Positions 33,501 through 42,671 of a stretch of 64,000 nucleotides of DNA are shown one piece after another. Source of the DNA: an uncultured Candidatus Saccharibacteria bacterium (GTDB taxonomy: Bacteria; Patescibacteriota; Saccharimonadia; Saccharimonadales; Saccharimonadaceae); contig CARYFM010000004.1 in NCBI GenBank assembly GCA_949101405.1, positions 1-64,000 on the forward strand, in the 5' to 3' direction. Each line of letters begins with the position of its first letter. The stretch's first letter is position 1. The translations under genes and the position numbers were made by a program. Below the pieces are notes generated by a model. It saw only the letters and a program-made list of their open reading frames with translations. It had not been told where the DNA came from and searched no databases.

Positions 33501-34337
33501 TTAGCCCTTATAACTGCACACTACATTATTAGCGTGCAACCAACCTTCCACGCTACCACCATCAAGATATTCGCCCTCCACTGGCACCACGCGCATCACT
33601 CCTCCGCGCTTGATGTAACTATCAATTGGGTCGGTTACTACATATTCTTGATCTTTTGGCCCAAAATCATTCACCTTTGTATACTCCACGATCTCTTGTA
33701 ACAGTTCTGGCGACATAATATATTTGCTTACATTAATCAAATTTGATGGTGCGTCTTCTGTGCTTGGTTTTTCCACTACGCCAGTCAGCTTACCATCCTC
33801 GGCCGATAATACACCGTATTTTTCTACTTGGTTACGGGGTACTTCCACACCCAAAATTGCCGACTCGTTATCATTTTCTAGAGCCTTAACTAACGACTCG
33901 CTAGCTGATTCTCCTCCCGGGTTCCAGATAAAATCATCACCCATGAATACCAAAACCGGCTCATTAATATTATATTCCTCTACTGCCATTGCGATTGGAA
34001 TTGCAGTGCCATATTTTCCGGATGGATCTTGTTGAATATAATGGATTTTTACATCCTCCGGCAAGGTATGCGCCAGCTGCAGACGATCTTCTTTTCCACG
34101 CTCAATCAAATACTGGTCTAGTGCAATGTTCTTCTGATAGAACGCTTTCACCTGGCAAGGTTCTACATTAGAGATAATCATGTAGATGTCTTTCACTCCA
34201 GCTTTAATTAGTTCCTGCACAGAATAATCCACTAGAGGACGATTCCCAACTGGCAACATCGACTTTTCAATAATTTTCGTAATTGGCAATCTCCGAGTTC
34301 CCCAACCTGCTACTGGAATAATCGCTTTGGTAATCAT
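33501..34337 (-). CDS. galU: UTP-glucose-1-phosphate uridylyltransferase
   Basis: 278 aa. It makes UDP-glucose from UTP and glucose 1-phosphate for envelope glycans. Seen: the nucleotide-binding loop IIPVAGWGTRRLPITKIIEKSMLPV (slightly altered from GxGTRxLPxTK), VFMGDD, GVVEKP and EYLDGGSVEGWL. The ATG at 34337 is preferred; the upstream GTGGAG serves as its SD rather than as a start. A TATAAT lies about 25 bp before. Confidence 0.92.
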   Translation of the reverse strand: MITKAIIPVAGWGTRRLPITKIIEKSMLPVGNRPLVDYSVQELIKAGVKDIYMIISNVEPCQVKAFYQKNIALDQYLIERGKEDRLQLAHTLPEDVKIHYIQQDPSGKYGTAIPIAMAVEEYNINEPVLVFMGDDFIWNPGGESASESLVKALENDNESAILGVEVPRNQVEKYGVLSAEDGKLTGVVEKPSTEDAPSNLINVSKYIMSPELLQEIVEYTKVNDFGPKDQEYVVTDPIDSYIKRGGVMRVVPVEGEYLDGGSVEGWLHANNVVCSYKG

Positions 34338-34450
34338 TTCTAACTCCACTTTAATCTGCCGCTATTATAGCACAATTCTGAGCTATACAATCAAAATCGT
34401 TTCCTTACTTATTTCTTATGAGACAATTATATTGTCTTAAATTGCAAACG

Positions 34451-35317
34451 CTAAAGCATAAAATCTCTTTTATTTAATTTTACCAACCTGTCTCCCGGAA
34501 GATTAAAATGTTTTCCGGGAGCATAGTTCAAAATGGCTTGGCGAAAGTCCCCGAGTTGTGGGCGCGTAGCCGAAACCCCCGCTTGCAAGGTACCAGCACG
34601 CAATAGCTCCAACGCTAAGCTGGTATCCAAATTCTCAAACCATGCTCGTTGCCAGGGTTGATTTTTTCCTGGTAACAAACTCACGACCAGCTGATCAATT
34701 TCGGATTTGAGTTGTTTTTGCCTTTGCCATAAGTCATAAATCTGTATTTTTTGCTCAAAATCCATTGGGAAATTATTCATCTGGTGACGTATACGGTTTC
34801 GTAAATATTCATCTGATGAGTTAGACTGGTCTTCGCGAAAGCCCAACTGACGCTTAGCGGCATATTCCAAAATTGCTGCTTTATCCAGCGGTTCATAAAA
34901 CATCTCTGTTTCCAAAAACGGTCGTCGAATGCCTGGAGTATCTAGGACCGCCAACCCACGCCATCCAGTACCACGCGATAAGTTAATCACCGTGGTTTCT
35001 ACTAAATCATCAAGGTGATGCGCTGTAAAAACCGTTGCAAACGGGTCAATACTATGTAAAAAGTTATATCGTACCGTTCGTGCTCTCGCTTCAGAAGTCT
35101 CTTCACTAAGCTCACCATGCCCCAGGTAAAATTTTACGCTATATTCTTTTGCTTTGCGTTGTACAAATTCGGCATCTTCGGCAGAATTTTCGCGCATACC
35201 ATGATCGAAATGCGCCACAATTATATCATGAGATGAATATTGTTTTGAACGGCATATCATATCTAGCATCACCATAGAATCCACCCCACCCGAAACTGCC
35301 AGAATAATCTTTGCCAT
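34451..35317 (-). CDS. tilS: tRNA(Ile)-lysidine synthase
   Basis: 288 aa. It converts C34 of tRNA-Ile (CAU) to lysidine so that it reads AUA. Seen: PP-loop SGGVDSM (residues 9-15), AHFDHGMRENSAED and the HHLDDLVET motif. Shorter than E. coli TilS (about 430), matching compact forms without the full C-terminal domains. Divergent from lepA with only 23-29 bp between start codons. Confidence 0.92.
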   Translation of the reverse strand: MAKIILAVSGGVDSMVMLDMICRSKQYSSHDIIVAHFDHGMRENSAEDAEFVQRKAKEYSVKFYLGHGELSEETSEARARTVRYNFLHSIDPFATVFTAHHLDDLVETTVINLSRGTGWRGLAVLDTPGIRRPFLETEMFYEPLDKAAILEYAAKRQLGFREDQSNSSDEYLRNRIRHQMNNFPMDFEQKIQIYDLWQRQKQLKSEIDQLVVSLLPGKNQPWQRAWFENLDTSLALELLRAGTLQAGVSATRPQLGDFRQAILNYAPGKHFNLPGDRLVKLNKRDFML

Positions 35318-35326
35318 AACAATATA

Positions 35327-35339
35327 ATTATAGTATAAT
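35327..35339. promoter_or_regulatory. Back-to-back -10 elements of tilS and lepA
   Basis: TATAAT on the minus strand (35332-35327) for tilS and TATAAT on the plus strand (35334-35339) for lepA are one base apart. The -35 regions must lie in the opposite gene, so the two promoters overlap and probably exclude one another. Confidence 0.65.
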
Positions 35340-35346
35340 TATGACT

Positions 35347-37242
35347 ATGAATCCAGCTAAAATTCGTAATTTTTGTATTATTGCCCATATCGACCACGGC
35401 AAGTCCACTATTGCTGACCGTATGATGGAATTAACTGGTACGGTTTCTAAGCGTGAAATGAAGTCGCAATTGCTGGATAGCATGGAACTAGAACGGGAAA
35501 AGGGAATTACTATCAAGCTGACGCCTGTACAGATGCACTGGAAAGACTATATTTTAAATCTCATCGATACGCCAGGGCATGTAGACTTTTCTTACGAAGT
35601 TTCGCGTTCGTTGCAGGCTGTGGAAAGTGCTGTCCTTGTGGTAGACGCTACGCAAGGCATTCAAGCCCAAACGTTGGCTAATGTTTACCTAGCACTTGAA
35701 CAGGATTTGTATATCATACCAGTTATTAACAAAGTTGACCTTCCTGCCGCTGACGTCGAAAAAGTTAGCGCGCAAATTATCAATTTGCTTGGCTGTAAAC
35801 CTGAAGAAATTATTCTTGCTTCTGGTAAAACTGGTCAGGGCGTCCCAGAAATCCTCGACACAATTATCAACAAAGCCCCGGCACCTAGTGTGGCCCCGCG
35901 TAGCCTTTTTTCAGAGGGGCTTTCGCAGGTTGCGACCGAGAACGCAGGGCGCGCGACACCCGCAACGGCGGGCTGGCGCGACGACCGGTCCTATGGAGAA
36001 AAGGGTACGCGAGATGCACTAAGCGCCAGGGCTCTCATTTTCGACTCTTACTTCGATGATTATCGTGGCGTCGTACTCTACGTACGAATTTTTGAAGGCA
36101 AAATTGAGAAAAATGCCGAAATTCGTATGATGGCTGCCAATACTAACGGCATTGCTTTGGAAGTTGGCTCTCTTACCCCAAAAATGACTCCTTCTGCTAG
36201 CCTAGACGAAGGCAATATTGGCTACATTGTTACCAACCTCAAGACTACCCGTGAGGCCAAAGTTGGCGATACGGTTACACTGGCTAAGACTCCGGCCAGT
36301 GAACCTCTACCCGGATACAAGAATGTCTTGCCATTTGTTTATGCTGGATTTTTCCCTGTGTCTAACGACCAATATCAAGACCTCAAAGACGCCGTTGAAA
36401 AACTCGCCATGTCCGATTCAGCCCTACATTTTGAGCCAGAAAATTCACCAATTCTTGGCTTTGGGCTACGTATTGGCTTCCTTGGTCTTCTGCATATGGA
36501 TATTATTCGCGAGCGTTTGGAAAGGGAATTTGGTCTCGACCTTGTGGTTACTAACCCATCCACTAATTACGAGGTCACTATGTCGGATGGCTTTGACCTG
36601 AATATTCGCTCAGCTGCTGATTTGCCAGATATTTCTACTGTCAGCGAAATCCGTGAGCCATGGGTTAAGGGTGAAATTATTCTTCCGCAGCATATGATTG
36701 GTGGCGTATTGAATCTAATTAATGAAAAACGAGGTCAACAGACCAATCTTAGCTATATTGAAGATCGGGCAGTAATTGATTTTGAGGCCCCCATGGCTAA
36801 TTTGCTAACTGATTTTTATGATCAGCTTAAGTCTATCACTTCTGGCTATGCTAGCTTTAATTATGAACTCTCGGACTATCGGGCTGAAGACTTAGTGCGT
36901 CTAGACTTTTTAGTAGCGGGGAATCGTATTGATGCGCTTAGTCTTATGTGTCATCGTTCTGAGGCTGATGCCCTGGGTCGCGAAATCACTAAGAAACTTA
37001 AGGAAGTTATCCCTCGTCAAAACTTTGAGGTGGCGCTTCAGGCTGCCATCGGCGCGAAAATTATCGCCCGCGAGACAATTGGCGCCTACCGTAAAGACGT
37101 TACAGTCAAAATTCATACGGGCGATCGTGATCGCAAGGCAAAATTACTCGAAAAACAGAAAAAGGGCAAAGCCCGTATGAAGCGTTTCGGTAAAATTGAT
37201 ATTCCATCTGAAGCTTTTACTGTGATGCTTAAACGCAATTAA
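35347..37242 (+). CDS. lepA: Elongation factor 4 (LepA) with in-frame insertion
   Basis: 631 aa against about 600. Ribosome-dependent GTPase that back-translocates or remodels stalled ribosomes. Seen: AHIDHGKST (G1), DTPGHVDF (G3), NKVDLP (G4), the LepA-specific C-terminal domain ending KGKARMKRFGKIDIPSEAF. An extra about 35 residues (about 181-228, between INKAPAP and ARALIFDSY) have no counterpart in the family, which has about seven there. Two ATGs lie in frame at 35341 and 35347; the second is 7 bp from the -10, like other leaderless genes here, and is preferred. Confidence 0.95.
   Translation: MNPAKIRNFCIIAHIDHGKSTIADRMMELTGTVSKREMKSQLLDSMELEREKGITIKLTPVQMHWKDYILNLIDTPGHVDFSYEVSRSLQAVESAVLVVDATQGIQAQTLANVYLALEQDLYIIPVINKVDLPAADVEKVSAQIINLLGCKPEEIILASGKTGQGVPEILDTIINKAPAPSVAPRSLFSEGLSQVATENAGRATPATAGWRDDRSYGEKGTRDALSARALIFDSYFDDYRGVVLYVRIFEGKIEKNAEIRMMAANTNGIALEVGSLTPKMTPSASLDEGNIGYIVTNLKTTREAKVGDTVTLAKTPASEPLPGYKNVLPFVYAGFFPVSNDQYQDLKDAVEKLAMSDSALHFEPENSPILGFGLRIGFLGLLHMDIIRERLEREFGLDLVVTNPSTNYEVTMSDGFDLNIRSAADLPDISTVSEIREPWVKGEIILPQHMIGGVLNLINEKRGQQTNLSYIEDRAVIDFEAPMANLLTDFYDQLKSITSGYASFNYELSDYRAEDLVRLDFLVAGNRIDALSLMCHRSEADALGREITKKLKEVIPRQNFEVALQAAIGAKIIARETIGAYRKDVTVKIHTGDRDRKAKLLEKQKKGKARMKRFGKIDIPSEAFTVMLKRN
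35890..36032 (+). repeat. In-frame insertion in lepA
   Basis: GC-rich stretch with small palindromes (GCCCC/GGGGC, CGCA-ggt-TGCG, GACCGGTC, CCCG/CGGG) at the junction between the G domain and domain II. The boundaries are estimates from the known family sequence. Confidence 0.6.
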
Positions 37243-37243
37243 A

Positions 37244-37271
37244 AAGGTCCCGACTGTAGCCGAGACCTCCA
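37244..37271. terminator. Terminator between lepA and the convergent Cys-rich gene
   Basis: AGGTC...GACCT stem with internal CG pairs. The minus strand reads into TTTTT, so it mainly serves the 37282 gene; the plus strand has an A run before it. Confidence 0.6.
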
Positions 37272-37281
37272 ATTAGCATAA

Positions 37282-38007
37282 TTATACCGCCGCCGCTTCA
37301 TGCAGTTTACTAAGTGTTTGTACGAAAACATTTTTCACGTCATCGCAAACCTTGAATTCTGGATAAAGGTTCCCGCACATACTCAACCACAGCGCAAACA
37401 CATCCAGATGTGTGCTGAAGAAATTTTCTTCAGCAAGAGTCATCATATATGGCGAGTGTAGGTCATACGCACAATCACCATTGAGACACCACTGGTGACT
37501 ATGGGGACCTTCGACGCTGAATTCGATGTCGGCTGAACCGTCTTTGTTGTCCACTAATTTCGGATTGGTAGCGAGTGTACGTTCCAACCATTTGCCTCTT
37601 GCTGCGTTGGCGCAGACAGAATACGCTACGATTGGCTGCTTTGTATCGAGCCAGTCAGCTGCTCGTAAATCCGGCAGCAACGGAAAGTCATCCTTTGTCA
37701 GCTCCAGTGCCTCTTGTAAATTTTGACTGTAATTTTCCAGCGCCGTTTTGATTTCCAAGCGCGTTTCGTGGCAAACCACCTTACAGTCACCGTGTGACTC
37801 GTGGCATTTCTGGCAGTTTTCAGTATCCGTCTTCAGTGCACTTTGTGCGCAAGCAAGCAAATGGCGTAAGTTTGTCCTTCCGCACATTTGTAGAACATCT
37901 ACACTTAAAACATCCCCGCTATTCAGTGGCAATTTCCCAATACTCTTGCACTTGTCACTGGATTTGTCGCTTTCGCCTTTCACTTTGGTAGTTTTTGTGT
38001 TCTTCAT
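37282..38007 (-). CDS. Unrecognised Cys-rich protein
   Basis: 241 aa, no family recognised. Start set by AAGGAGG upstream. About 12 Cys, several in pairs such as CQKCHESHGDCKVVC (about 64-79) and WCLNGDC (about 173-179), hint at metal binding. No signal peptide or membrane segment. The segment GRTNLRHLLACAQSALKTDTENCQKC aligns with GKNNLHEILCYVRSEERKLRKACKDAC of the next gene, so the two are diverged paralogues. Each is monocistronic with promoter, long hairpin-bearing leader and terminator. Composition and SD use are like the 0-6 kb accessory genes. Confidence 0.7.
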   Translation of the reverse strand: MKNTKTTKVKGESDKSSDKCKSIGKLPLNSGDVLSVDVLQMCGRTNLRHLLACAQSALKTDTENCQKCHESHGDCKVVCHETRLEIKTALENYSQNLQEALELTKDDFPLLPDLRAADWLDTKQPIVAYSVCANAARGKWLERTLATNPKLVDNKDGSADIEFSVEGPHSHQWCLNGDCAYDLHSPYMMTLAEENFFSTHLDVFALWLSMCGNLYPEFKVCDDVKNVFVQTLSKLHEAAAV

Positions 38008-38050
38008 ATGAACCTCCTTGAAAATATGATATGGCTTAAAACCAAAGATT

Positions 38051-38211
38051 CTGCTGTTTAGCAGTATTAGCAGTACGAAACCTTCCTACTTACTAACACC
38101 ACCAAACAACTTAAGATTCAAATGAGAACTTATTTATATGCTAAATTGTCCAAGGTACCAGAATTTTTTCTCAACTCTATAAGTTAAACACAGATTATAT
38201 AATAAGTCAAG
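38051..38211 (-). promoter_or_regulatory. Promoter and leader of the 37282 gene
   Basis: Minus strand TTGACT (38211-38206), 16-bp spacer, TTTAAC (38189-38184) preceded by TGTG. The about 170-nt leader contains the hairpin CTGCT-gttt-AGCAG (38051-38064). Confidence 0.45.
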
Positions 38212-38215
38212 CATA

Positions 38216-38243
38216 GAAAACCCCTGGCAACCGCCAGGGGAAA
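38216..38243 (-). terminator. Terminator of the 38247 gene
   Basis: CCCCTGGC / GCCAGGGG perfect 8-bp stem with a 4-nt loop, followed on the minus strand by TTTTC. Confidence 0.8.
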
Positions 38244-38246
38244 TCA

Positions 38247-39452
38247 TTAATCGTTTGATTTTTTCTCAACTGCCATGAGAATCATAGTAATCCCCAAGAA
38301 ATGGGTTAACTCATCAAGCATAATGCCAGTCCCGAAAGGATTAACCATCTGCAACCACACTCGGGAAAAATCCGGATTATCACACAGGTAGTTAAAATCT
38401 TCATTTCGCAAGACGATACCACAAAAGGGTCTCATAGGATAATTGTCATGATACGACCAGAGCTTTATCGGATTTTCCGGCTCATCATCCAAGATGGCAT
38501 TCCAGATATCCTTACCGTAACGGTCCTTGGATTTACAGATTACTCCATATAGCATTCCTGAGTCTTTGGATATCATTATTATTCCGGTCCCATTTTTAGC
38601 AAGCGACATAGAGTGGTGCACATCCAAGTTAAAAGGCGGGCGATAGTCAATATGTCTATCGCGGATAGCAGCCTTCATGTTGGCGATATAAATCTGCACA
38701 AATCCTAACCTTTTCTTGTAATCTGCAATCACATTATCCAGGTATCTTTTGCAGTCGTTGAGAATTTCGTCATCTGCAGAGTTAAACACGCAGTGCTCAC
38801 CTGTAAACGGTTCTGAGCCAAAGCACTTGTCGTAGTGTAAGCACTTTGAAATAGCATCGTGGGTAGCTTCACCTGGTGAAGCTACCGAAACCGTTTCGGT
38901 AGCGGAAGTTGACATTACTAACGGTGCTGCCGCAATTGCGTGGCTACAACATTTGTTATCGCACTGGTGATAATTAGGAGTCTTACTGCACCATTCAGCT
39001 ACATCGCGACCAAACTTACAGGTAAAAACCTTCACTTCACGCTTACTCATTGTTGCACAATAGGCCTCGCAATCGCCCTTTCTCATTAGCTCATCTTCCA
39101 AGCTTGGAGGGAGATTGGCGTATCCCATACCCCGCCAGTTACAGTAAATCACGCCGTCACTCGCAGCGCGCTCATGCCGGACATTCTCCAGACTCTTGTA
39201 CTTAATCTGGCTCAATGCCTGACAGGCATCCTTGCACGCTTTCCGCAACTTCCTCTCCTCGCTACGCACATAGCACAAAATCTCGTGAAGGTTGTTCTTG
39301 CCTAAAAAGGCTAACTCATCCACAGTCGGGACCTTCATCTGTGAAACATCTCCGGAAACAACATCAGGATAAAAATATCCACATGTCATCTGGTCGAGAT
39401 TCAGAGTACAAGGGTTTACAGTTGCATTGTCATGATTTGCTTTTTTTGCCAT
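38247..39452 (-). CDS. Unrecognised Cys-rich protein, paralogue of 37282
   Basis: 401 aa from the ATG at 39452, set by AAGGAGGCC 8 bases before; the frame is open upstream without a ribosome site. Many Cys in clusters (CDNKCCSH, CEAYC, CKDAC) suggest a metal-binding or disulfide-rich protein, but there is no signal peptide. The C-terminal third (about 270-401) looks globular (NGTGIIMISKDSGMLYGVICKSKDR...). N-terminal part is paralogous to the 37282 protein. Function unknown. Confidence 0.7.
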   Translation of the reverse strand: MAKKANHDNATVNPCTLNLDQMTCGYFYPDVVSGDVSQMKVPTVDELAFLGKNNLHEILCYVRSEERKLRKACKDACQALSQIKYKSLENVRHERAASDGVIYCNWRGMGYANLPPSLEDELMRKGDCEAYCATMSKREVKVFTCKFGRDVAEWCSKTPNYHQCDNKCCSHAIAAAPLVMSTSATETVSVASPGEATHDAISKCLHYDKCFGSEPFTGEHCVFNSADDEILNDCKRYLDNVIADYKKRLGFVQIYIANMKAAIRDRHIDYRPPFNLDVHHSMSLAKNGTGIIMISKDSGMLYGVICKSKDRYGKDIWNAILDDEPENPIKLWSYHDNYPMRPFCGIVLRNEDFNYLCDNPDFSRVWLQMVNPFGTGIMLDELTHFLGITMILMAVEKKSND

Positions 39453-39505
39453 AGTTTTGGCCTCCTTTTTATTTTTTGACATACCAGGTCTTTTCACGAT
39501 CTAGC

Positions 39506-39549
39506 CTTGCCTAAAGGTATGCTGCTTAGCAGCAAAAATACTAGGCAAG
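39506..39549 (-). promoter_or_regulatory. Structured 5' UTR of the 38247 gene
   Basis: Nested stems: outer CTTGCCTA / TAGGCAAG, then GTAT / ATAC, then GCTGC-tta-GCAGC (39521-39533). It lies between promoter and start and is a candidate regulatory RNA element. The rest of 39453-39845 has only the two flanking promoters. Confidence 0.5.
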
Positions 39550-39648
39550 TTCCTAATATTTTTGCCACCAAGAAGCAAATAACCAAAACGCAGTTAAATT
39601 CAAACGATTTTAAGGTTATCTATAGGGAATTGCTCACCCTATCTCTAC

Positions 39649-39677
39649 ATTATAGCATAGATTATTATAAAAATCAA
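39649..39677 (-). promoter_or_regulatory. Promoter of the 38247 gene
   Basis: Minus strand TTGATT (39677-39672), 17-bp spacer, TATAAT (39654-39649) preceded by ATGC. It gives a leader of about 190 nt. Confidence 0.7.
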
Positions 39678-39845
39678 TATTTCTATAATAAAACGATAAG
39701 TTTTTCACATACTATTGTAATTTTTACAACAATGGCTTGGTAAAAACTCAGAAATTCTGCTAAAATACATAAAGTTAATCCAGCTTATTATCTTAAATAA
39801 GGCATGAAATTATCAAATATAAAACTTAATTAGGAAGGAATTTGT

Positions 39846-41822
39846 ATGGATAATGTTGACAATAAATTTCTAGGGCAAGAAAGAATCCCTAAGCTATTGC
39901 TTAAATTTGCGGTGCCGTGCATTCTATCACTCTTAATTAGTGCATTATATAATATAGTTGACCAAATTTTCATTGGCAATAGTCCCGAACTTGGCTACTT
40001 TGGTAACGCTGCGACCTCTGTAGTTTTCCCACTTACTGTTATTGCTTCGGCTTTTGCATTTGCGCTAGGTGATGGTGCCGCAGCTTTTCTTTCGATTTGC
40101 CAAGGTCGGCAAGATACCGAGAAAGCTCATAAGGCAGTAGGCAATAGCCTCTTGGTATGTTTGGGGCTGGGATTGGTTTTTGTATTATTCGGATTCATAT
40201 TTATGACGCCACTATTACAACTTTTTGGTGCTTCTGATACTACGCTAAAATTAGCACAGGATTACTTCGTAATTGTGTTGACATTTATACCAGCCTTTAT
40301 GGTGGGAAATGTGCTAAATTCGATTATTCGTGCCGATGGTTCTCCAGCTTTTGCTATGATACAGACCTTAGCTGGAGCCATTACTAATATTATCCTTGAC
40401 CCAATTTTTATTTTTGGATTCCGTTGGGGAATTCAGGGTGCTGCCTGGGCTACCATTATTGGACAAGTTTTAACATTGGCAATTGGAATCCTCTATTTGC
40501 GCCGTACTAAATCTTTCCATATCGCATTACAGAGTTTCAAACTTAATTTTCAAGTTTTGAGTAATATCGTAAAACTTGGCATTTCTACTTTTATTACTCA
40601 AATGGCTGTAGTTGTAATCATGATGGTCTCCAATATCGCACTTTCCAAATATGGTGCTATGTCTAAATACGGCGTTGATATCCCAATTGCTGCCATGGGT
40701 ATTTGCACTAAGGTCTTATCTATTATCCTTAACATTACAATTGGTATTATCGTCGGAGCTCAACCGATTTTGGGCTACAATATTGGTGCTGGCAAAAACG
40801 ATCGTGTGCGCGAAACTTTTCGTCTGACAATTATTGCTACAACTATTGTAGGCGTAGTATTAACGACATTGATTGAACTTTTTCCAGACCCAATTATTAA
40901 TCTTTTTGGCGTCGACTCGGAACTTTATCTTGAATTCGCTCGTCTAACTTTTCGCATTTTCTTGATGGCAATTACATTAACCTGTCTCACGAAAGTAATT
41001 TCAATCTTTTTTCAAGCCGTGGGCGAACCACTCAAATCTACAGTTGCTTCTTTGATGCGCGACTTGGTTTGTTTCGTGCCATTGGTGCTAATTTTACCAA
41101 ATTTTATGGGCGTGGAAGGTGTGCTTTGGGCTGCACCGATTGCGGATGTAATTAGCATTGTCGCTTCTGCGGCTTTAGCAATCAGTTTCTTCCACAAACT
41201 GGGCGACGATAGGACTAATCCAGTTAAACATGCGGCCATTCAAAGTTCCAAGCCTGGCGTAATTATAACAATTTCCCGCGAACATGGTTCGCAAGGCAAG
41301 AAAATTGGTGAGCTTGTAGCAAAACAACTTGGGATCCCTTATTATTACAAGGAACTAACTGCTCTAGCTGCACAAGAAAGTGGTTTGGATCAGGAGTATA
41401 TTAAAAAGGTTAACAGCAATGACGGTGAGCAGATCATGCATGAACTTTATCTCACAACTTCTCCAGCTAAATATGCAATTGAGGCGCAAGATGCTGCACT
41501 GCGTGATATTTCAAAACATGGATCTTGTGTAATAGTAGGGCGTGCCGCTGATTATGTTTTGCGTGATTCCACTAAGCTCCTGCGTGTATTTATCTATGCC
41601 CCTAAAGATTTTAGGGTACGAAATATTATGGAAATGTATGGCGATAGCGAAAAAGAAGCCAGCAAAAATGTTGAGCGTTCTGATAAAAACCGTGCCGACT
41701 ATTATAGCTTGGTTTCTGGTCAAGAATGGGGTGATCCGCAAAACTATGACTTGTGTGTCGACGCCTCACTCGGTCAAGAAAAAGTTGCCAAAATTATTGC
41801 TGATTTAGCAACAAATAAATAA
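39846..41822 (+). CDS. MATE-family efflux protein fused to a cytidylate kinase-like domain
   Basis: 658 aa. Residues about 10-450 form a MATE transporter with 12 hydrophobic segments (opening ERIPKLLLKFAVPCILSLLISALYNIVDQIFIGN); such pumps expel cationic compounds using an ion gradient. Residues about 463-658 match the cytidylate-kinase-like family (VIITISREHGSQGKKIGELVAKQLGIPYYYKEL, with SREHGSQGK as phosphate loop, and CVIVGRAADYVLR). One continuous frame, no start signal at the junction. The kinase-like domain would be cytoplasmic. Its substrate and whether it gates transport are unknown. SD GGAAGGAA precedes the ATG. Confidence 0.88.
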   Translation: MDNVDNKFLGQERIPKLLLKFAVPCILSLLISALYNIVDQIFIGNSPELGYFGNAATSVVFPLTVIASAFAFALGDGAAAFLSICQGRQDTEKAHKAVGNSLLVCLGLGLVFVLFGFIFMTPLLQLFGASDTTLKLAQDYFVIVLTFIPAFMVGNVLNSIIRADGSPAFAMIQTLAGAITNIILDPIFIFGFRWGIQGAAWATIIGQVLTLAIGILYLRRTKSFHIALQSFKLNFQVLSNIVKLGISTFITQMAVVVIMMVSNIALSKYGAMSKYGVDIPIAAMGICTKVLSIILNITIGIIVGAQPILGYNIGAGKNDRVRETFRLTIIATTIVGVVLTTLIELFPDPIINLFGVDSELYLEFARLTFRIFLMAITLTCLTKVISIFFQAVGEPLKSTVASLMRDLVCFVPLVLILPNFMGVEGVLWAAPIADVISIVASAALAISFFHKLGDDRTNPVKHAAIQSSKPGVIITISREHGSQGKKIGELVAKQLGIPYYYKELTALAAQESGLDQEYIKKVNSNDGEQIMHELYLTTSPAKYAIEAQDAALRDISKHGSCVIVGRAADYVLRDSTKLLRVFIYAPKDFRVRNIMEMYGDSEKEASKNVERSDKNRADYYSLVSGQEWGDPQNYDLCVDASLGQEKVAKIIADLATNK

Positions 41823-41836
41823 TCAGTATAGCAACA

Positions 41837-42670
41837 CTACTTGCTTCTACTTGCCGCCATTAACACGTGTTCGAATAGTGCTGTAACTGTAAGCGGACCT
41901 ACCCCACCTACCTTTGGTGTGATTGCAGTGAGGTCGGTACGTGCGCGTACAGTTTCGTCAACATCTCCTACTAAAACCCCATCCTCACTTGCTGTGCCTG
42001 CATCCACCACCACGGCGCCAGACTTCACCATCTCGGCCTTAATTAGATGTGGTACACCTGTCGCACTCACAATTATGTCAAAATCCCTTAGTTCACTTAA
42101 ATCGCTGTGGCTGCGGAAAACATTCACATTATAGTCGGAATTTTGCCACATACGCTCTAATGGTGCGCCCACTAAGCGACCGCGACCTACGAGAGCAATT
42201 TTTGCACCCTGTAATTTTATATCATATCCCGCCAAAAGCCAGTTGATAGCAGTAGCCGTAGCAGACTCAAATATATCACCAGATGAATACACTTTAGAAT
42301 CATTATTCGTATCATGAGATATTGCAGCTAGCCCGTCCACATCCTTTTTTGGGGTAATTTTGCTCACGATTCCATCGGTTTGGCTTGTATCCTTGAGCGG
42401 CAACTGTACGATAATTCCATGCACTGAATTATCCGCATTAGCCTCCGCAATTGCCTCCGCAACATCCTCACGAAACCAGTCTTCCACTACTACGCCAATA
42501 TCTTCACCATATTGCTGCTTCAAGTTTACGTATTTGACAATAACTGGGTTATTACTATCGCGGATGATTACTAGTTTTGGCTGGATTTTTTGAGAGCTCA
42601 ATACGCGCACTTGATGCGCTTGATTTTCTTTCATATAGCCAGCAATCTCGGCGCCATTCAAACTCTTCAT
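41837..42670 (-). CDS. folD: Methylenetetrahydrofolate dehydrogenase / cyclohydrolase
   Basis: 277 aa, standard length. Bifunctional NADP-dependent enzyme interconverting methylene- and formyl-tetrahydrofolate. Seen: the YVNLKQ Lys-containing motif (K about 51), QLPLKD, PKKDVDGL, VGRGRLVGAPL and PKVGGVGPLTVTALFEH. It begins one base after the murB stop, so is translated from the murB mRNA. Confidence 0.95.
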   Translation of the reverse strand: MKSLNGAEIAGYMKENQAHQVRVLSSQKIQPKLVIIRDSNNPVIVKYVNLKQQYGEDIGVVVEDWFREDVAEAIAEANADNSVHGIIVQLPLKDTSQTDGIVSKITPKKDVDGLAAISHDTNNDSKVYSSGDIFESATATAINWLLAGYDIKLQGAKIALVGRGRLVGAPLERMWQNSDYNVNVFRSHSDLSELRDFDIIVSATGVPHLIKAEMVKSGAVVVDAGTASEDGVLVGDVDETVRARTDLTAITPKVGGVGPLTVTALFEHVLMAASRSK

Positions 42671-42671
42671 T

